Of a stretch of 64,000 bases of DNA, positions 8,015 through 16,532 are shown piece after piece. This DNA is from JAYQKL01 sp049890195. GTDB taxonomy: Bacteria > Pseudomonadota > Alphaproteobacteria > RS24. The notes under the pieces are model-generated. The model saw only the letters and a program-made list of their open reading frames with translations. It was not told where the DNA came from and searched no databases. Every line of letters begins with the position of its first letter. The first letter of the stretch is position 1. The stretch is from contig JBMHBY010000009.1 in the NCBI GenBank assembly GCA_049890195.1, positions 1 through 64,000 on the forward strand, in the 5' to 3' direction. Made by a program: the position numbers and the translations under genes.

Positions 8015-8371
8015 ATGGTGCATAAACTTTCGACAAATGAACGGCGTAAACAGCGAGTGCGTGCACGCCTTCGCAAGGTTGCCAATGGCCGGCCACGGCT
8101 TTCCGTGTTCCGGTCCTCAAAACACATTTACGCGCAAGTTATCGATGATGAGCGCGGGCAGACTCTGGTATCCGCTTCCAGCATGGAAAAGGGGTTCTCC
8201 GGGGAGAAGGGCTGCAACAAAGATGCCGCCAATCTGGTTGGCAAATTGGTTGCCGAGCGCGCCATCAAGGCCGGCGTGGAGGATGTCGTGTTTGACCGCG
8301 GCGGATATCTGTATCATGGACGTGTTCAGGCATTGGCTGAAGCCGCCCGTGAAGCCGGCTTGAAATTTTAA
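8015..8371 (+). CDS. rplR: 50S ribosomal protein L18
   Basis: The 118-residue protein has a basic N-terminus (STNERRKQRVRARLRK) and RPRLSVFRSSKHIYAQVIDD, typical of L18, which binds 5S rRNA with L5 and L25. The C-terminus retains FDRGGYLYHGRVQALAEAAR. It lies 9 bases after rplF. Confidence 0.98.
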   Translation: MVHKLSTNERRKQRVRARLRKVANGRPRLSVFRSSKHIYAQVIDDERGQTLVSASSMEKGFSGEKGCNKDAANLVGKLVAERAIKAGVEDVVFDRGGYLYHGRVQALAEAAREAGLKF

Positions 8372-8382
8372 GGAGACGATCT

Positions 8383-8931
8383 GTGGCTAGAAATGAAAAG
8401 CAGAATGAAGAGCGTGACAACGAGTTCGTAGACCGTCTTGTCAACATCAACCGTGTCGCGAAAGTGGTGAAAGGTGGCCGCCGTTTCGGTTTTGCCGCCC
8501 TGGTGGTCGTCGGGGACCAAAAAGGCCGCGTCGGTTACGGCATCGGCAAAGCCCGCGAAGTGCCTGAAGCCATCCGCAAGGCAACGGAAGCCGCCAAACG
8601 CAACATCATCCGTGTTCCTCTGCGTGAGGGCCGGACACTGCACCACGACATCAAAGGTCATCATGGTGCCGGCAAAGTGGTGCTGCGGGCGGCCCCTCCC
8701 GGAACCGGCATCATTGCCGGTGGTCCGATGCGGGCTGTGTTCGAGTCCCTGGGTGTGCAGGATGTGGTCGCCAAGTCGATCGGGACATCCAACCCCTACA
8801 ACATGGTTCATGCGACGATTGACGCGCTGAAAAAGCAGGCCAGTCCGCGCATGATTGCGGCACGCCGCGGCAAAAAAGTGTCTGACATCATCAGCCGCCC
8901 TGACGCCGCTTCGGAACAGGCAGAAGCCTAA
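8383..8931 (+). CDS. rpsE: 30S ribosomal protein S5
   Basis: A GTG start preceded by AAGGAG gives 182 residues beginning MARNEKQNEERDNEFVDRLV. The double-stranded RNA-binding region VVKGGRRFGFAALVVVGD and the KAREVPEAIRKA segment identify S5, which helps control decoding fidelity and mRNA unwinding at the entry site. It follows rplR after 11 bases. Confidence 0.97.
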   Translation: MARNEKQNEERDNEFVDRLVNINRVAKVVKGGRRFGFAALVVVGDQKGRVGYGIGKAREVPEAIRKATEAAKRNIIRVPLREGRTLHHDIKGHHGAGKVVLRAAPPGTGIIAGGPMRAVFESLGVQDVVAKSIGTSNPYNMVHATIDALKKQASPRMIAARRGKKVSDIISRPDAASEQAEA

Positions 8932-8952
8932 GCGGGCACGAGGAGAGAGCAA

Positions 8953-9150
8953 ATGGCTGGAAAGAAAACATCCACTGTCACCGTCGAGCAAACCGGCAGC
9001 CCGATTGGGCGTCCCGCTGACCAGCGGGCCACGCTTGTTGGTCTTGGCTTGAACAAAAACGGACGGCGCCGCACGCTGGAGGACACCCCGGCCGTGCGCG
9101 GCATGATCGCCAAAGTCGCCCATCTCGTCAGAATTGTTGAAGACGCATAA
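8953..9150 (+). CDS. rpmD: 50S ribosomal protein L30
   Basis: The 65-residue protein has a core of TVTVEQTGSPIGRPADQRAT followed by LVGLGLNKNGRRRTLEDTPA, matching alphaproteobacterial L30. L30 binds 5S and 23S rRNA. GAGGAGAG lies upstream. It occupies its normal place between rpsE and rplO. Confidence 0.97.
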   Translation: MAGKKTSTVTVEQTGSPIGRPADQRATLVGLGLNKNGRRRTLEDTPAVRGMIAKVAHLVRIVEDA

Positions 9151-9167
9151 AGCGCAGGAATAATCCC

Positions 9168-9665
9168 ATGAAACTCAATGAATTAAGAGACAATGCCGGT
9201 GCCCGCCCATCCCGCACCCGTGTAGGCCGCGGGACCTCCTCCGGCAAGGGCAAGACCGGCGGTCGCGGTGTCAAAGGTCAGAAATCACGCTCCGGCGTGG
9301 CCATTAAGGGCTTTGAGGGCGGTCAGATGCCGATTCACATGCGGTTGCCGAAGCGCGGCTTTAACAAGCCGAACCGCCTGAAGCTGAATGCCGTCAATCT
9401 GGGCCGACTGCAGCAGGCGCTCGACGCCGGCAAGCTGGACGACAAACAGGCCGTCACGACAGCCACCTTGAAGGCTGCGGGCGTTATTCGCCGCGAGCTG
9501 GACGGTGTACGCATTCTCGGTAATGGCGAGTTGAAAACCAAGCTGGACTTTGAGGTCGCCGGCATGACAGCTTCAGCCAAGGCTGCTGTTGAAAAGCTTG
9601 GCGGCAATGTGACCTTGTTGGAAGTCAAGGCACCGACGGAAGCCCAAGAGCAGACCGAAGCGTAA
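9168..9665 (+). CDS. rplO: 50S ribosomal protein L15
   Basis: The 165-residue protein starts MKLNELRDNAGARPSRTRVG and has the Gly/Lys/Arg-rich GRGTSSGKGKTGGRGVKGQK with GFEGGQMPIHMRLPKRGF. L15 is a late-assembly 50S protein. The C-terminus is slightly longer than in E. coli. secY follows after 22 bases. Confidence 0.98.
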   Translation: MKLNELRDNAGARPSRTRVGRGTSSGKGKTGGRGVKGQKSRSGVAIKGFEGGQMPIHMRLPKRGFNKPNRLKLNAVNLGRLQQALDAGKLDDKQAVTTATLKAAGVIRRELDGVRILGNGELKTKLDFEVAGMTASAKAAVEKLGGNVTLLEVKAPTEAQEQTEA

Positions 9666-9687
9666 AGCGAGTTAAAGCGAACAGAAA

Positions 9688-11022
9688 ATGGCGTCAGCAG
9701 CAGAACAATTAGCGGCAAATCTGAACTGGTCCTCGTTCCGGGGGGCGACAGAACTGAAGCAGCGTATCTGGTTCACGCTCGGTGCTTTGCTGATTTATCG
9801 TCTTGGAACCTACATCCCGTTACCGGGGATTGATCCGAGCGCGCTGAAGTCTTTGTTTGAACAAAATCAAGGCGGGATTGTCGGCATGTTCAACATGTTC
9901 GCCGGCGGTGCTGTCGGCCGGATGGCGATTTTTGCCTTGAACATCATGCCTTACATCACGGCTTCCATCATCATCCAGCTTTTGACCTCAGCTGTTCCGC
10001 ATCTGGAGCAGTTGAAGAAAGAGGGCGGGGAGCAGGGCCGCAAGCAGATCAACCAATATACGCGCTACGGCACGGTGCTTTTGGCGACCATGCAGGCTTA
10101 CGGCATGGCCATCGGTCTGGAACGGGCTGAGGGCATTGTGCTCAACCCCGGGCTGTTTTTCCAGGTCAGCACCGTGACGACTTTGGTTGCCGGTACGGTT
10201 TTCCTGATGTGGTTGGGCGAACAAATCACCGCACGGGGCATCGGCAACGGTATTTCCCTGATTATTTTCGCCGGCATTGTCGCTGAATTGCCGGGTGCAT
10301 TGGTAAGCACGTTGGAGCTAGGCCGCCAAGGGGCCATCTCAACCCTGGTCATTATTTTCCTTCTGGTCATGGTGGTTGCCGTCATCGCCTTTGTCGTGTT
10401 TGTCGAGCGCGCCCAGCGTCGTTTGCTGGTGCAATATCCCAAACGCCAGGTCGGTAACAAAATGATGGGTGGCGACAATTCCCACCTGCCGTTAAAGCTT
10501 AACGTGGCCGGTGTCATTCCGCCGATTTTCGCGTCGTCTCTGCTTTTGCTGCCGATGACGGTGGCGAATTTTTCCGCCGGAACCGGACCGGAATGGTTGA
10601 CCTCGGTCACGGCCCTGCTCGGGCAGGGGCAGCCGCTCTATATGGCGACCTATGCCGGGCTGATTATTTTCTTCTGTTTTTTCTATACATCAATCGTTTT
10701 CAATCCGGTTGATACGGCGAACAACCTCAAGCAGGCCGGCGGGTTCATTCCGGGCATTCGTCCAGGTGACCGGACGGCTGAATATATCGACCGGATTTTG
10801 ACCCGTCTGACAGTGGTTGGTTCCATATATCTGACCATTGTGTGTCTGTTGCCTGAGTTTTTGATCAATGCCTACAGCGTGCCGTTTTACTTCGGCGGTA
10901 CATCCATCCTGATTGTGGTGAGCGTGACCATGGATACGGTCGGTCAGGTGCAAAGTCATTTGTTCGCCCACCAATATGAGGGGTTGATCAAGAAATCCAA
11001 ACTCGGGGGACGCCGCACATGA
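9688..11022 (+). CDS. secY: Protein translocase subunit SecY
   Basis: The 444-residue integral membrane protein has ten hydrophobic segments and the SecY motifs YRLGTYIPLPGIDP near residue 39, NIMPYITASIIIQL and GGDNSHLPLKLNVAGVIPPI. It forms the central channel of the SecYEG translocon in the inner membrane, used by SecA and by ribosomes. It ends the spc ribosomal block, and its stop overlaps adk by four bases. Confidence 0.98.
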   Translation: MASAAEQLAANLNWSSFRGATELKQRIWFTLGALLIYRLGTYIPLPGIDPSALKSLFEQNQGGIVGMFNMFAGGAVGRMAIFALNIMPYITASIIIQLLTSAVPHLEQLKKEGGEQGRKQINQYTRYGTVLLATMQAYGMAIGLERAEGIVLNPGLFFQVSTVTTLVAGTVFLMWLGEQITARGIGNGISLIIFAGIVAELPGALVSTLELGRQGAISTLVIIFLLVMVVAVIAFVVFVERAQRRLLVQYPKRQVGNKMMGGDNSHLPLKLNVAGVIPPIFASSLLLLPMTVANFSAGTGPEWLTSVTALLGQGQPLYMATYAGLIIFFCFFYTSIVFNPVDTANNLKQAGGFIPGIRPGDRTAEYIDRILTRLTVVGSIYLTIVCLLPEFLINAYSVPFYFGGTSILIVVSVTMDTVGQVQSHLFAHQYEGLIKKSKLGGRRT

Positions 11023-11600
11023 AGCTTGTGTTCCTAGGTCCGCCCGGTGCCGGCAAAGGTACGCAGGCAAAATATCTTCAGGACAATCACGGATTTGTTC
11101 AGCTTTCAACCGGCGATATGCTGCGTGCCGCGGTTGCCGCTGAAACTGAAATCGGCCTTTTGGCGAAGGACATCATGGCAAAAGGGGATTTGGTCCCGGA
11201 TGAGGTGGTTGTCGGCATTATTTCCGACCGGATTGAGCAGGATGACTGCGCTGCGGGCTTCATTCTGGACGGTTTTCCCCGCAATGTCCCCCAGGCCAAG
11301 GCATTGACACAAATGCTTGAGGACAAGGGCATCGCCCTGGATCATGTGCTTGAATTGGATGTCGATACTGAGATTCTGATTGAGCGCATCAAGACACGGG
11401 CCGCGGAAAATGCTGCCGCTGGTGGTGAAACCCGCGCTGATGACACGGCAGAAGCATTGGCGCACCGGGTAAAGGTTTACGAGGAGCAAACAGCTCCCGT
11501 TTCCGCATATTATGCGGATCAAGGCTTGCTCGTCAAAGTTGACGGCATGAAGGATATTGGCACAGTGACCGGGCAAATCAAACAAGCCCTGTCGCTATAA
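11019..11600 (+). CDS. adk: Adenylate kinase, short form
   Basis: The 193-residue protein catalyses ATP + AMP to 2 ADP. The P-loop GPPGAGKGTQAKYL is at residues 7-20, QLSTGDMLRAAV follows, and GFILDGFPRNVPQAKAL is near residue 80. It lacks the long LID insertion of E. coli Adk, as is common in Alphaproteobacteria. The ATGA overlap with secY indicates coupling. Adk directly after secY is a typical alphaproteobacterial order. Confidence 0.97.
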   Translation: MKLVFLGPPGAGKGTQAKYLQDNHGFVQLSTGDMLRAAVAAETEIGLLAKDIMAKGDLVPDEVVVGIISDRIEQDDCAAGFILDGFPRNVPQAKALTQMLEDKGIALDHVLELDVDTEILIERIKTRAAENAAAGGETRADDTAEALAHRVKVYEEQTAPVSAYYADQGLLVKVDGMKDIGTVTGQIKQALSL

Positions 11601-11637
11601 TGAGGAGAGAAACACGCAGAACGTGATGCAAAATAGG

Positions 11638-11665
11638 TTGACTGAAGGCGTTATAAACTTATAAT
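11638..11665 (+). promoter_or_regulatory. Sigma-70-type promoter of the alpha operon
   Basis: TTGACT (11638-11643) and TATAAT (11660-11665) are separated by 16 bases, a near-consensus housekeeping promoter. It lies 38 bases after adk and about 110 before rpsM, so it can drive rpsM-rpsK-rpoA-rplQ independently of the spc genes. The leader between it and rpsM has a 7-bp inverted repeat (ATAATCC at 11661-11667 with GGATTAT at 11680-11686) and G/T-rich repeats. Confidence 0.75.
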
Positions 11666-11776
11666 CCGCCGCCAGTGTAGGATTATTTCTTCCATAACCT
11701 GTTTGCACATAATCGCAGAAAATAAAGGGTTTTCTGGGGTTTTGCTGGTTTCAGTTTTGGACACGAGGAGAATCGA

Positions 11777-12145
11777 GTGGCTCGTATTGCAGGTGTAAAC
11801 ATTCCGACGGCGAAACGCGTCGTGATTGCACTGACATATATTCATGGTATCGGCAACACCAAGGCCAAGGAAATCTGCGAAACGGTCGGCATTGAGCCGG
11901 AACGCCGGGTCAATGAACTGTCTGACGCCGAAGTCATCAAGATCCGTGAAACCATTGATGCTGGTTACATGGTGGAAGGTGATTTGAGACGTGATGTTGC
12001 CATGAACATCAAGCGTCTGCTTGATCTCGGGGTATATCGCGGCCTGCGGCATCGCCGTAATCTGCCGGTCCGCGGGCAACGTACACACACCAATGCCCGC
12101 ACACGCAAAGGTCCAGCGAAAGCCATTGCCGGCAAGAAGAAGTAA
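11777..12145 (+). CDS. rpsM: 30S ribosomal protein S13
   Basis: A GTG start preceded by GAGGAGAA gives 122 residues: MARIAGVNIPTAKRVVIAL then the helix-hairpin-helix YIHGIGNTKAKEICE, and the C-terminal GLRHRRNLPVRGQRTHTNAR. S13 contacts tRNA and the 50S subunit in the head of the 30S. It is the first gene after the 11638 promoter. Confidence 0.98.
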   Translation: MARIAGVNIPTAKRVVIALTYIHGIGNTKAKEICETVGIEPERRVNELSDAEVIKIRETIDAGYMVEGDLRRDVAMNIKRLLDLGVYRGLRHRRNLPVRGQRTHTNARTRKGPAKAIAGKKK

Positions 12146-12154
12146 GGATTTATT

Positions 12155-12541
12155 ATGGCTACTGAAAACCGCGTCAAGCGTCGTGAGCGCAAAAACATCA
12201 CCTCCGGTGTTGCGCATATCAATTCGACCTTCAACAACACCATGATCACCATCTCTGATGCACAAGGCAATGCGATTTCCTGGTGTTCCGCTGGTGCCAT
12301 GGGCTTCAAGGGGTCGCGTAAATCGACACCCTATGCCGCTCAGGTTGCCGCCGAGGAGGCCGGCAAAAAGGCCATGGAGCATGGCATGAAAACATTGGAA
12401 GTCAATGTCAAAGGACCGGGGTCAGGTCGTGAGTCCGCATTGCGGGCACTGCAAGCGGTCGGGTTTACCGTCACCAGCATCCGTGATGTGACACCCATCC
12501 CGCATAATGGCTGTCGTCCTCCAAAGCGCCGCCGCGTCTAA
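12155..12541 (+). CDS. rpsK: 30S ribosomal protein S11
   Basis: The 128-residue protein contains GVAHINSTFNNTMITISDAQ, GFKGSRKSTPYAAQVAAE and the end DVTPIPHNGCRPPKRRRV. S11 lies in the platform of the 30S next to the Shine-Dalgarno helix. It follows rpsM after 9 bases, and there is no rpsD between it and rpoA, unlike in enterobacteria. Confidence 0.98.
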   Translation: MATENRVKRRERKNITSGVAHINSTFNNTMITISDAQGNAISWCSAGAMGFKGSRKSTPYAAQVAAEEAGKKAMEHGMKTLEVNVKGPGSGRESALRALQAVGFTVTSIRDVTPIPHNGCRPPKRRRV

Positions 12542-12571
12542 TCGTCCAGACATAAGTAAAGAGGTATCGCC

Positions 12572-13591
12572 GTGATACAGAACAATTGGCAAGCTCTCAT
12601 CAAACCGACCAAACTTGACATCATTCCGGGCGCGGACCCTGAACGCTCCGCCCGTGTTGTGGCGGAGCCTCTGGAGCGTGGCTTCGGCCTGACGCTGGGC
12701 AACGCCCTACGCCGCATCCTGCTGTCATCGATTCAGGGTGCTGCTGTGACCGCGGTCCAGATTGATGGTGTGCTGCATGAATTTTCCTCCATCCCGGGCG
12801 TGCGTGAGGATGTGACGGATATTGTCCTCAACATCAAGCAAATGTCCGTCAATGTGCATTCCGAAGGCGCCAAACGCCTGACGCTGGTCAAAAAAGGCCC
12901 GGGCGTTGTGACCGCCGGAGACATTGAAGAGGTTGCCGATGTCGAGATCAAAAACCCTGATCTGGTGCTGTGCACCCTTGATGAGGGTGCCGATGTGCGG
13001 TTTGAATTCGTCGTCAATACCGGCAAGGGCTATGTTCCGGCCGAGAAGAACCGCCCGGAAGACGCGCCGATCGGTCTGATTCCCGTTGACAGCCTGTACA
13101 GCCCGGTCCGCCGTGTGTCCTACAATGTCGAAAACACCCGGGAAGGACAGGTGTTGGATTATGACAAGCTGACGGTCGAAATTGAGACAGACGGCACTAT
13201 GACCCCGGAAGATGCGTTGGCGCTGTCCGCCCGTATCCTGCAGGACCAGTTGCAGACCTTCATCAATTTCGAAGAGCCGGAGGTCATTCAGGAAGAGGTT
13301 TCCGTTGCCGAGGAAATTGGTTTCAGCGCCGCTCTGCTCAAGAAGGTTGACGAGCTGGAGCTGTCCGTACGCTCCGCCAACTGCCTGAAAAACGACAACA
13401 TCGTCTATATTGGCGACCTGATTCAGAAAACCGAAGCAGAAATGCTGCGGACACCGAATTTCGGCCGCAAATCCCTGAACGAAATCAAGGAAGTTCTTGC
13501 TGAAATGAGCCTGCACCTTGGGATGGAAGTCCCGAATTGGCCGCCGGAAAACATTGAAGAGCTAGCCAAAAGATTTGAAGAAACATACTAA
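12572..13591 (+). CDS. rpoA: RNA polymerase alpha subunit
   Basis: A GTG start preceded by AGAGG gives 339 residues. The N-terminal dimerisation domain has ERGFGLTLGNALRRILLSSI near residue 33, and the C-terminal domain has SVRSANCLKNDNIVYIGDLI and the helix-hairpin-helix TPNFGRKSLNEIKE used for UP-element and activator contacts. Length is close to the usual 337. It lies between rpsK and rplQ as expected. Confidence 0.98.
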   Translation: MIQNNWQALIKPTKLDIIPGADPERSARVVAEPLERGFGLTLGNALRRILLSSIQGAAVTAVQIDGVLHEFSSIPGVREDVTDIVLNIKQMSVNVHSEGAKRLTLVKKGPGVVTAGDIEEVADVEIKNPDLVLCTLDEGADVRFEFVVNTGKGYVPAEKNRPEDAPIGLIPVDSLYSPVRRVSYNVENTREGQVLDYDKLTVEIETDGTMTPEDALALSARILQDQLQTFINFEEPEVIQEEVSVAEEIGFSAALLKKVDELELSVRSANCLKNDNIVYIGDLIQKTEAEMLRTPNFGRKSLNEIKEVLAEMSLHLGMEVPNWPPENIEELAKRFEETY

Positions 13592-13611
13592 CGGTTCCAC
13601 GCGAGGATATT

Positions 13612-14037
13612 ATGCGACACGCTAAAGCAGGACGGAAACTTAACCGCACACAAAGCCACCGCAAGGCTATGCTGGGCAACCTCGCCGTTGCATTGATCAA
13701 GCATGAGCAGATTGTCACGACTTTGCCAAAGGCCAAAGAACTGGGCCCGTTTGTCGAAAAGCTGATAACGCTCGGCAAAAAAGGTGATTTGCACGCCCGC
13801 CGTCAGGCTTATGCCAAACTGCCGGACAAGGAATGGGCGGCCAAGCTGTTTGACACGCTGGCACCACGCTATGCAGAGCGCAATGGGGGCTATACACGGG
13901 TTCTGAAAGCCGGTTTCCGCTATGGCGACAGCGCACCAATGGCCGTCATTGAACTGGTTGACCGGGATGAAAGCGCCCGTGGGCAGGACTCCGGTCCCGT
14001 TGAGGTTGATGATGAGGGCGTTGAAGCTACAGCCTAA
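13612..14037 (+). CDS. rplQ: 50S ribosomal protein L17
   Basis: The 141-residue protein starts MRHAKAGRKLNRTQSHRKAM and contains EQIVTTLPKAKELGPFVEKL and NGGYTRVLKAGFRYGD, all L17. L17 sits near the tunnel exit. A short acidic tail (DDEGVEATA) extends beyond the core. It is the last gene of the alpha operon; a terminator hairpin lies 60 bases beyond the stop. Confidence 0.98.
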   Translation: MRHAKAGRKLNRTQSHRKAMLGNLAVALIKHEQIVTTLPKAKELGPFVEKLITLGKKGDLHARRQAYAKLPDKEWAAKLFDTLAPRYAERNGGYTRVLKAGFRYGDSAPMAVIELVDRDESARGQDSGPVEVDDEGVEATA

Positions 14038-14070
14038 GCCCCTTGGCAGCGGTCACATGGCACCAGTCAC

Positions 14071-15495
14071 ATGACACAACAAGCACATTACAAAAAGCAC
14101 CCGATTTATTTCGGGTGCTTTTATGCTTTTTTCGGCCTGGTCATCGCTTTTTTCGTCCCGCCGGCTCTGGCGCAGGACGTCGCCGTGCCGCAAAACCGGA
14201 AGCAGATCCAGATGAGTTTTGCTCCCGTGGTCGAGAAAGCTGCGCCGGCTGTCGTCAATGTTTATGCCAAACGGCGTGTCAGCTCGCAGCGCCGTTCCTT
14301 GTTTGACGACCCCTTTTTCAATGATTTTTTTGACCGGCAGTTCCGCTCCCGACCACGGGTGCAGAATTCCCTCGGTTCCGGTGTGATTGTCCGGTCGGAT
14401 GGCATAGTCGTCACAAACAATCATGTGATCGAGGGCAGCGATGAACTGACTATTGTTCTGCCCGACCAGCGGGAATTCGGGGCTGAATTGCTGTTGGCGG
14501 ACGCCCGGACGGATCTGGCGGTGATGAAGCTCAAGACTGATGGTGAAACTGTGTTTCCTGTTTTGGACTACCAGTCGGAGGACGCGGTTGCCATAGGCGA
14601 TCTGGTGCTAGCTATCGGCAACCCATTCGGTGTGGGGCAGACCGTCACCAGCGGCATTGTCTCTGCATTGGCACGCACACAGGTTGGTGTCAGCGATTTT
14701 CAGTCCTTCATCCAGACAGATGCACCGATTAACCCCGGCAATTCCGGTGGTGCCTTGGTGACGATGCAGGGGCGCCTGCTTGGGGTCAACACGGCAATTT
14801 ATTCACGCACGGGCGGGTCTGTCGGTATTGGTTTCGCCATACCGTCCAGCATGGTGCGCCGTGTGGTGGAAGGGGCTTTGGGTGACGGTCAGGTGCGGCG
14901 TCCCTGGCTTGGTATGCGCCTGCAGCCCGTTTCGCAGGATCTCGTACAAACTTTGGGACTGGCGCGGCCTATGGGGGCTTTGGTGCTCGAAATGCACCCC
15001 AACAGCCCGTTTGCCGCCGCCGGATTGAAATCCGGTGATGTGATTGTCAAAGTCGCCGGCGTTTCCGTTGACCGGCCGGAGGAGCTGCGCTACCGCCTGG
15101 CGATCCGGGATATCGGGGAAAAGATCATTGTGGCCTATATGCGCGGTGGCAAGGCACTGGCGGCTGACGTGACTTTGGTTCTGGCACCAGAGACCCCGGC
15201 CCGGAACCGGCAATCCGTTCAGGTGGAGAATCTGTTTTACGGCGTCGAACTGTCCAACATCAATCCGGCTGTGATTGAGGAGGTGGGATTGCGGTTTGAC
15301 GCACAGGGTGTCATGGTCAGCGCAGTTGCCGGCCGCAACCGGCTGGGTTTGCGGGTCGGTGACATTCTGGAGAAAATCAACGGTCAAAAGGTCGAAACTG
15401 TGACGCAGGCAATGGATGTCATCGGTGGTAATATGCGGGGGTGGTCCCTGGAGATCAGACGCGGCAACCGCTTGATCCGCAGCACGGTCAGGTGA
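14071..15495 (+). CDS. Periplasmic Deg/HtrA-family serine protease (DegP/MucD type)
   Basis: The 474-residue protein is a trypsin-like protease with two PDZ domains, which degrades or refolds damaged envelope proteins. The catalytic triad is visible: His118 (VVTNNHVIEG), Asp148 (ARTDLAVMKL) and Ser225 (NPGNSGGAL). PDZ1 starts near residue 270 (RPWLGMRLQPV) and a divergent PDZ2 covers about 385-474. A signal peptide ending ALA-Q near residue 34 is present only if translation starts at 14071, because there is no later in-frame start before the core. That start has no convincing ribosome binding site, and codons 9-16 form the arms of a terminator hairpin. The gene follows rplQ by 33 bases, so expression may depend on readthrough. 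The family is certain; the exact name is not. Confidence 0.92.
   Translation: MTQQAHYKKHPIYFGCFYAFFGLVIAFFVPPALAQDVAVPQNRKQIQMSFAPVVEKAAPAVVNVYAKRRVSSQRRSLFDDPFFNDFFDRQFRSRPRVQNSLGSGVIVRSDGIVVTNNHVIEGSDELTIVLPDQREFGAELLLADARTDLAVMKLKTDGETVFPVLDYQSEDAVAIGDLVLAIGNPFGVGQTVTSGIVSALARTQVGVSDFQSFIQTDAPINPGNSGGALVTMQGRLLGVNTAIYSRTGGSVGIGFAIPSSMVRRVVEGALGDGQVRRPWLGMRLQPVSQDLVQTLGLARPMGALVLEMHPNSPFAAAGLKSGDVIVKVAGVSVDRPEELRYRLAIRDIGEKIIVAYMRGGKALAADVTLVLAPETPARNRQSVQVENLFYGVELSNINPAVIEEVGLRFDAQGVMVSAVAGRNRLGLRVGDILEKINGQKVETVTQAMDVIGGNMRGWSLEIRRGNRLIRSTVR
14097..14122 (+). terminator. Intrinsic terminator of the alpha operon, inside the Deg protease signal sequence
   Basis: GCACCCGA (14097-14104) pairs perfectly with TCGGGTGC (14111-14118) around TTTATT. 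It is preceded by AAAAA and followed by TTTT. It lies 60 bases after rplQ, where an end of the rpsM-rplQ transcript is expected, yet it is within codons 9-16 of the downstream protease frame. Translating ribosomes would melt it, so it may act as an attenuator. Confidence 0.82.
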
Positions 15496-15512
15496 GGTGG
15501 GGGATCTGTATT

Positions 15513-16520
15513 ATGACAGGCGTTCAGCATCTTGAAGTCCAGCCCGATCAGGACGGTATGCGCGTTGACCGATGGTTTCGCAGCCTGTTTCCGGGATTGC
15601 GGCAAGGAGACATTGAAAAAATGCTGCGCAAGGGGCAGATACGCATTGACGGGGCCCGCGCCAAATCCAATGCCCGCCTCGCATCCGGGCAAATGGTCCG
15701 TGTGCCGCCCATGCCGATCAAATCAGAACGGGACTCGCATGATACCGGTGCCGGGAAGGTCGGCCCGCCGGCCGCGTTGCGCCGGCAAATCCGCGATGCG
15801 GTCATTCATAAGGATGAGGACATTCTGGTGCTCAACAAACCGTCAGGTCTGGCGGTGCAGGGGGGCAGCAAAACCCGGCACCATGTTGACGGACTTTTGG
15901 ACGAGCTTGTGTTTGAAGCCTCCGAACGGCCGCGTCTGGTGCATCGTCTTGACCGGGATACATCCGGTGTTTTGATTTTGGGTCGGTCCCGGAATGCGGC
16001 GTCTTTTTTGACCAAAATGTTTGCCGAACGACGGACACGCAAGATTTACTGGGCGCTCACACATGGCGTGCCACGACCGGAGCAGGGCGACATCAATCTG
16101 CCACTGGTCAAACGTGCCGCCGCGGATGGGCAGGAGCGCGTCCGCCCGTCCCGCGACGGGGAAAAGGGCGGCCTGAAGGCCGTGACGCGCTTTGCTGTGA
16201 TGCAACGCGCCGGGCAGGATTTCGCCTGGGTTTCCTTTATGCCGCTGACAGGCCGTACGCATCAAATCCGGGCGCATGCGCTGGCCATCGGGCATCCGCT
16301 GGTCGGGGATCCGAAATATACGGATGAGACGATTGAAACAGGCCGTGGGCTGGCCGCCAAGCTGCATCTGCACGCCCACAGCCTTGAGGTGCCGCATCCG
16401 CGGGGAGGGGTGTTCCGGACCGAGGCGCCGTTGAGCGGCCACATGGAGCAAAGCTGGGATTTTCTTGGATTTGAGGCGCGGGATGGTGAAGACCCGTTCC
16501 CGGAGAATGACTGGGTGTGA
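15513..16520 (+). CDS. rluC: RluC/RluD-family 23S rRNA pseudouridine synthase
   Basis: The 335-residue protein isomerises specific uridines in 23S rRNA. An S4-like RNA-binding domain (GMRVDRWFRSLFPGLRQGDI) is at residues 15-34 and the catalytic domain carries LVHRLDRDTSGVLILGRS with the nucleophile Asp147, followed by KIYWALTHG and MPLTGRTHQIRAHA. The start at 15513 follows GAGGTGGGGGAT and lies 17 bases after the protease stop. An open frame 24 codons longer overlaps the protease and was not chosen. RluC is favoured over RluD because of domain order and length, but the exact target cannot be read from sequence. Confidence 0.85.
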   Translation: MTGVQHLEVQPDQDGMRVDRWFRSLFPGLRQGDIEKMLRKGQIRIDGARAKSNARLASGQMVRVPPMPIKSERDSHDTGAGKVGPPAALRRQIRDAVIHKDEDILVLNKPSGLAVQGGSKTRHHVDGLLDELVFEASERPRLVHRLDRDTSGVLILGRSRNAASFLTKMFAERRTRKIYWALTHGVPRPEQGDINLPLVKRAAADGQERVRPSRDGEKGGLKAVTRFAVMQRAGQDFAWVSFMPLTGRTHQIRAHALAIGHPLVGDPKYTDETIETGRGLAAKLHLHAHSLEVPHPRGGVFRTEAPLSGHMEQSWDFLGFEARDGEDPFPENDWV

Positions 16521-16532
16521 GGGGCCGGCAGA

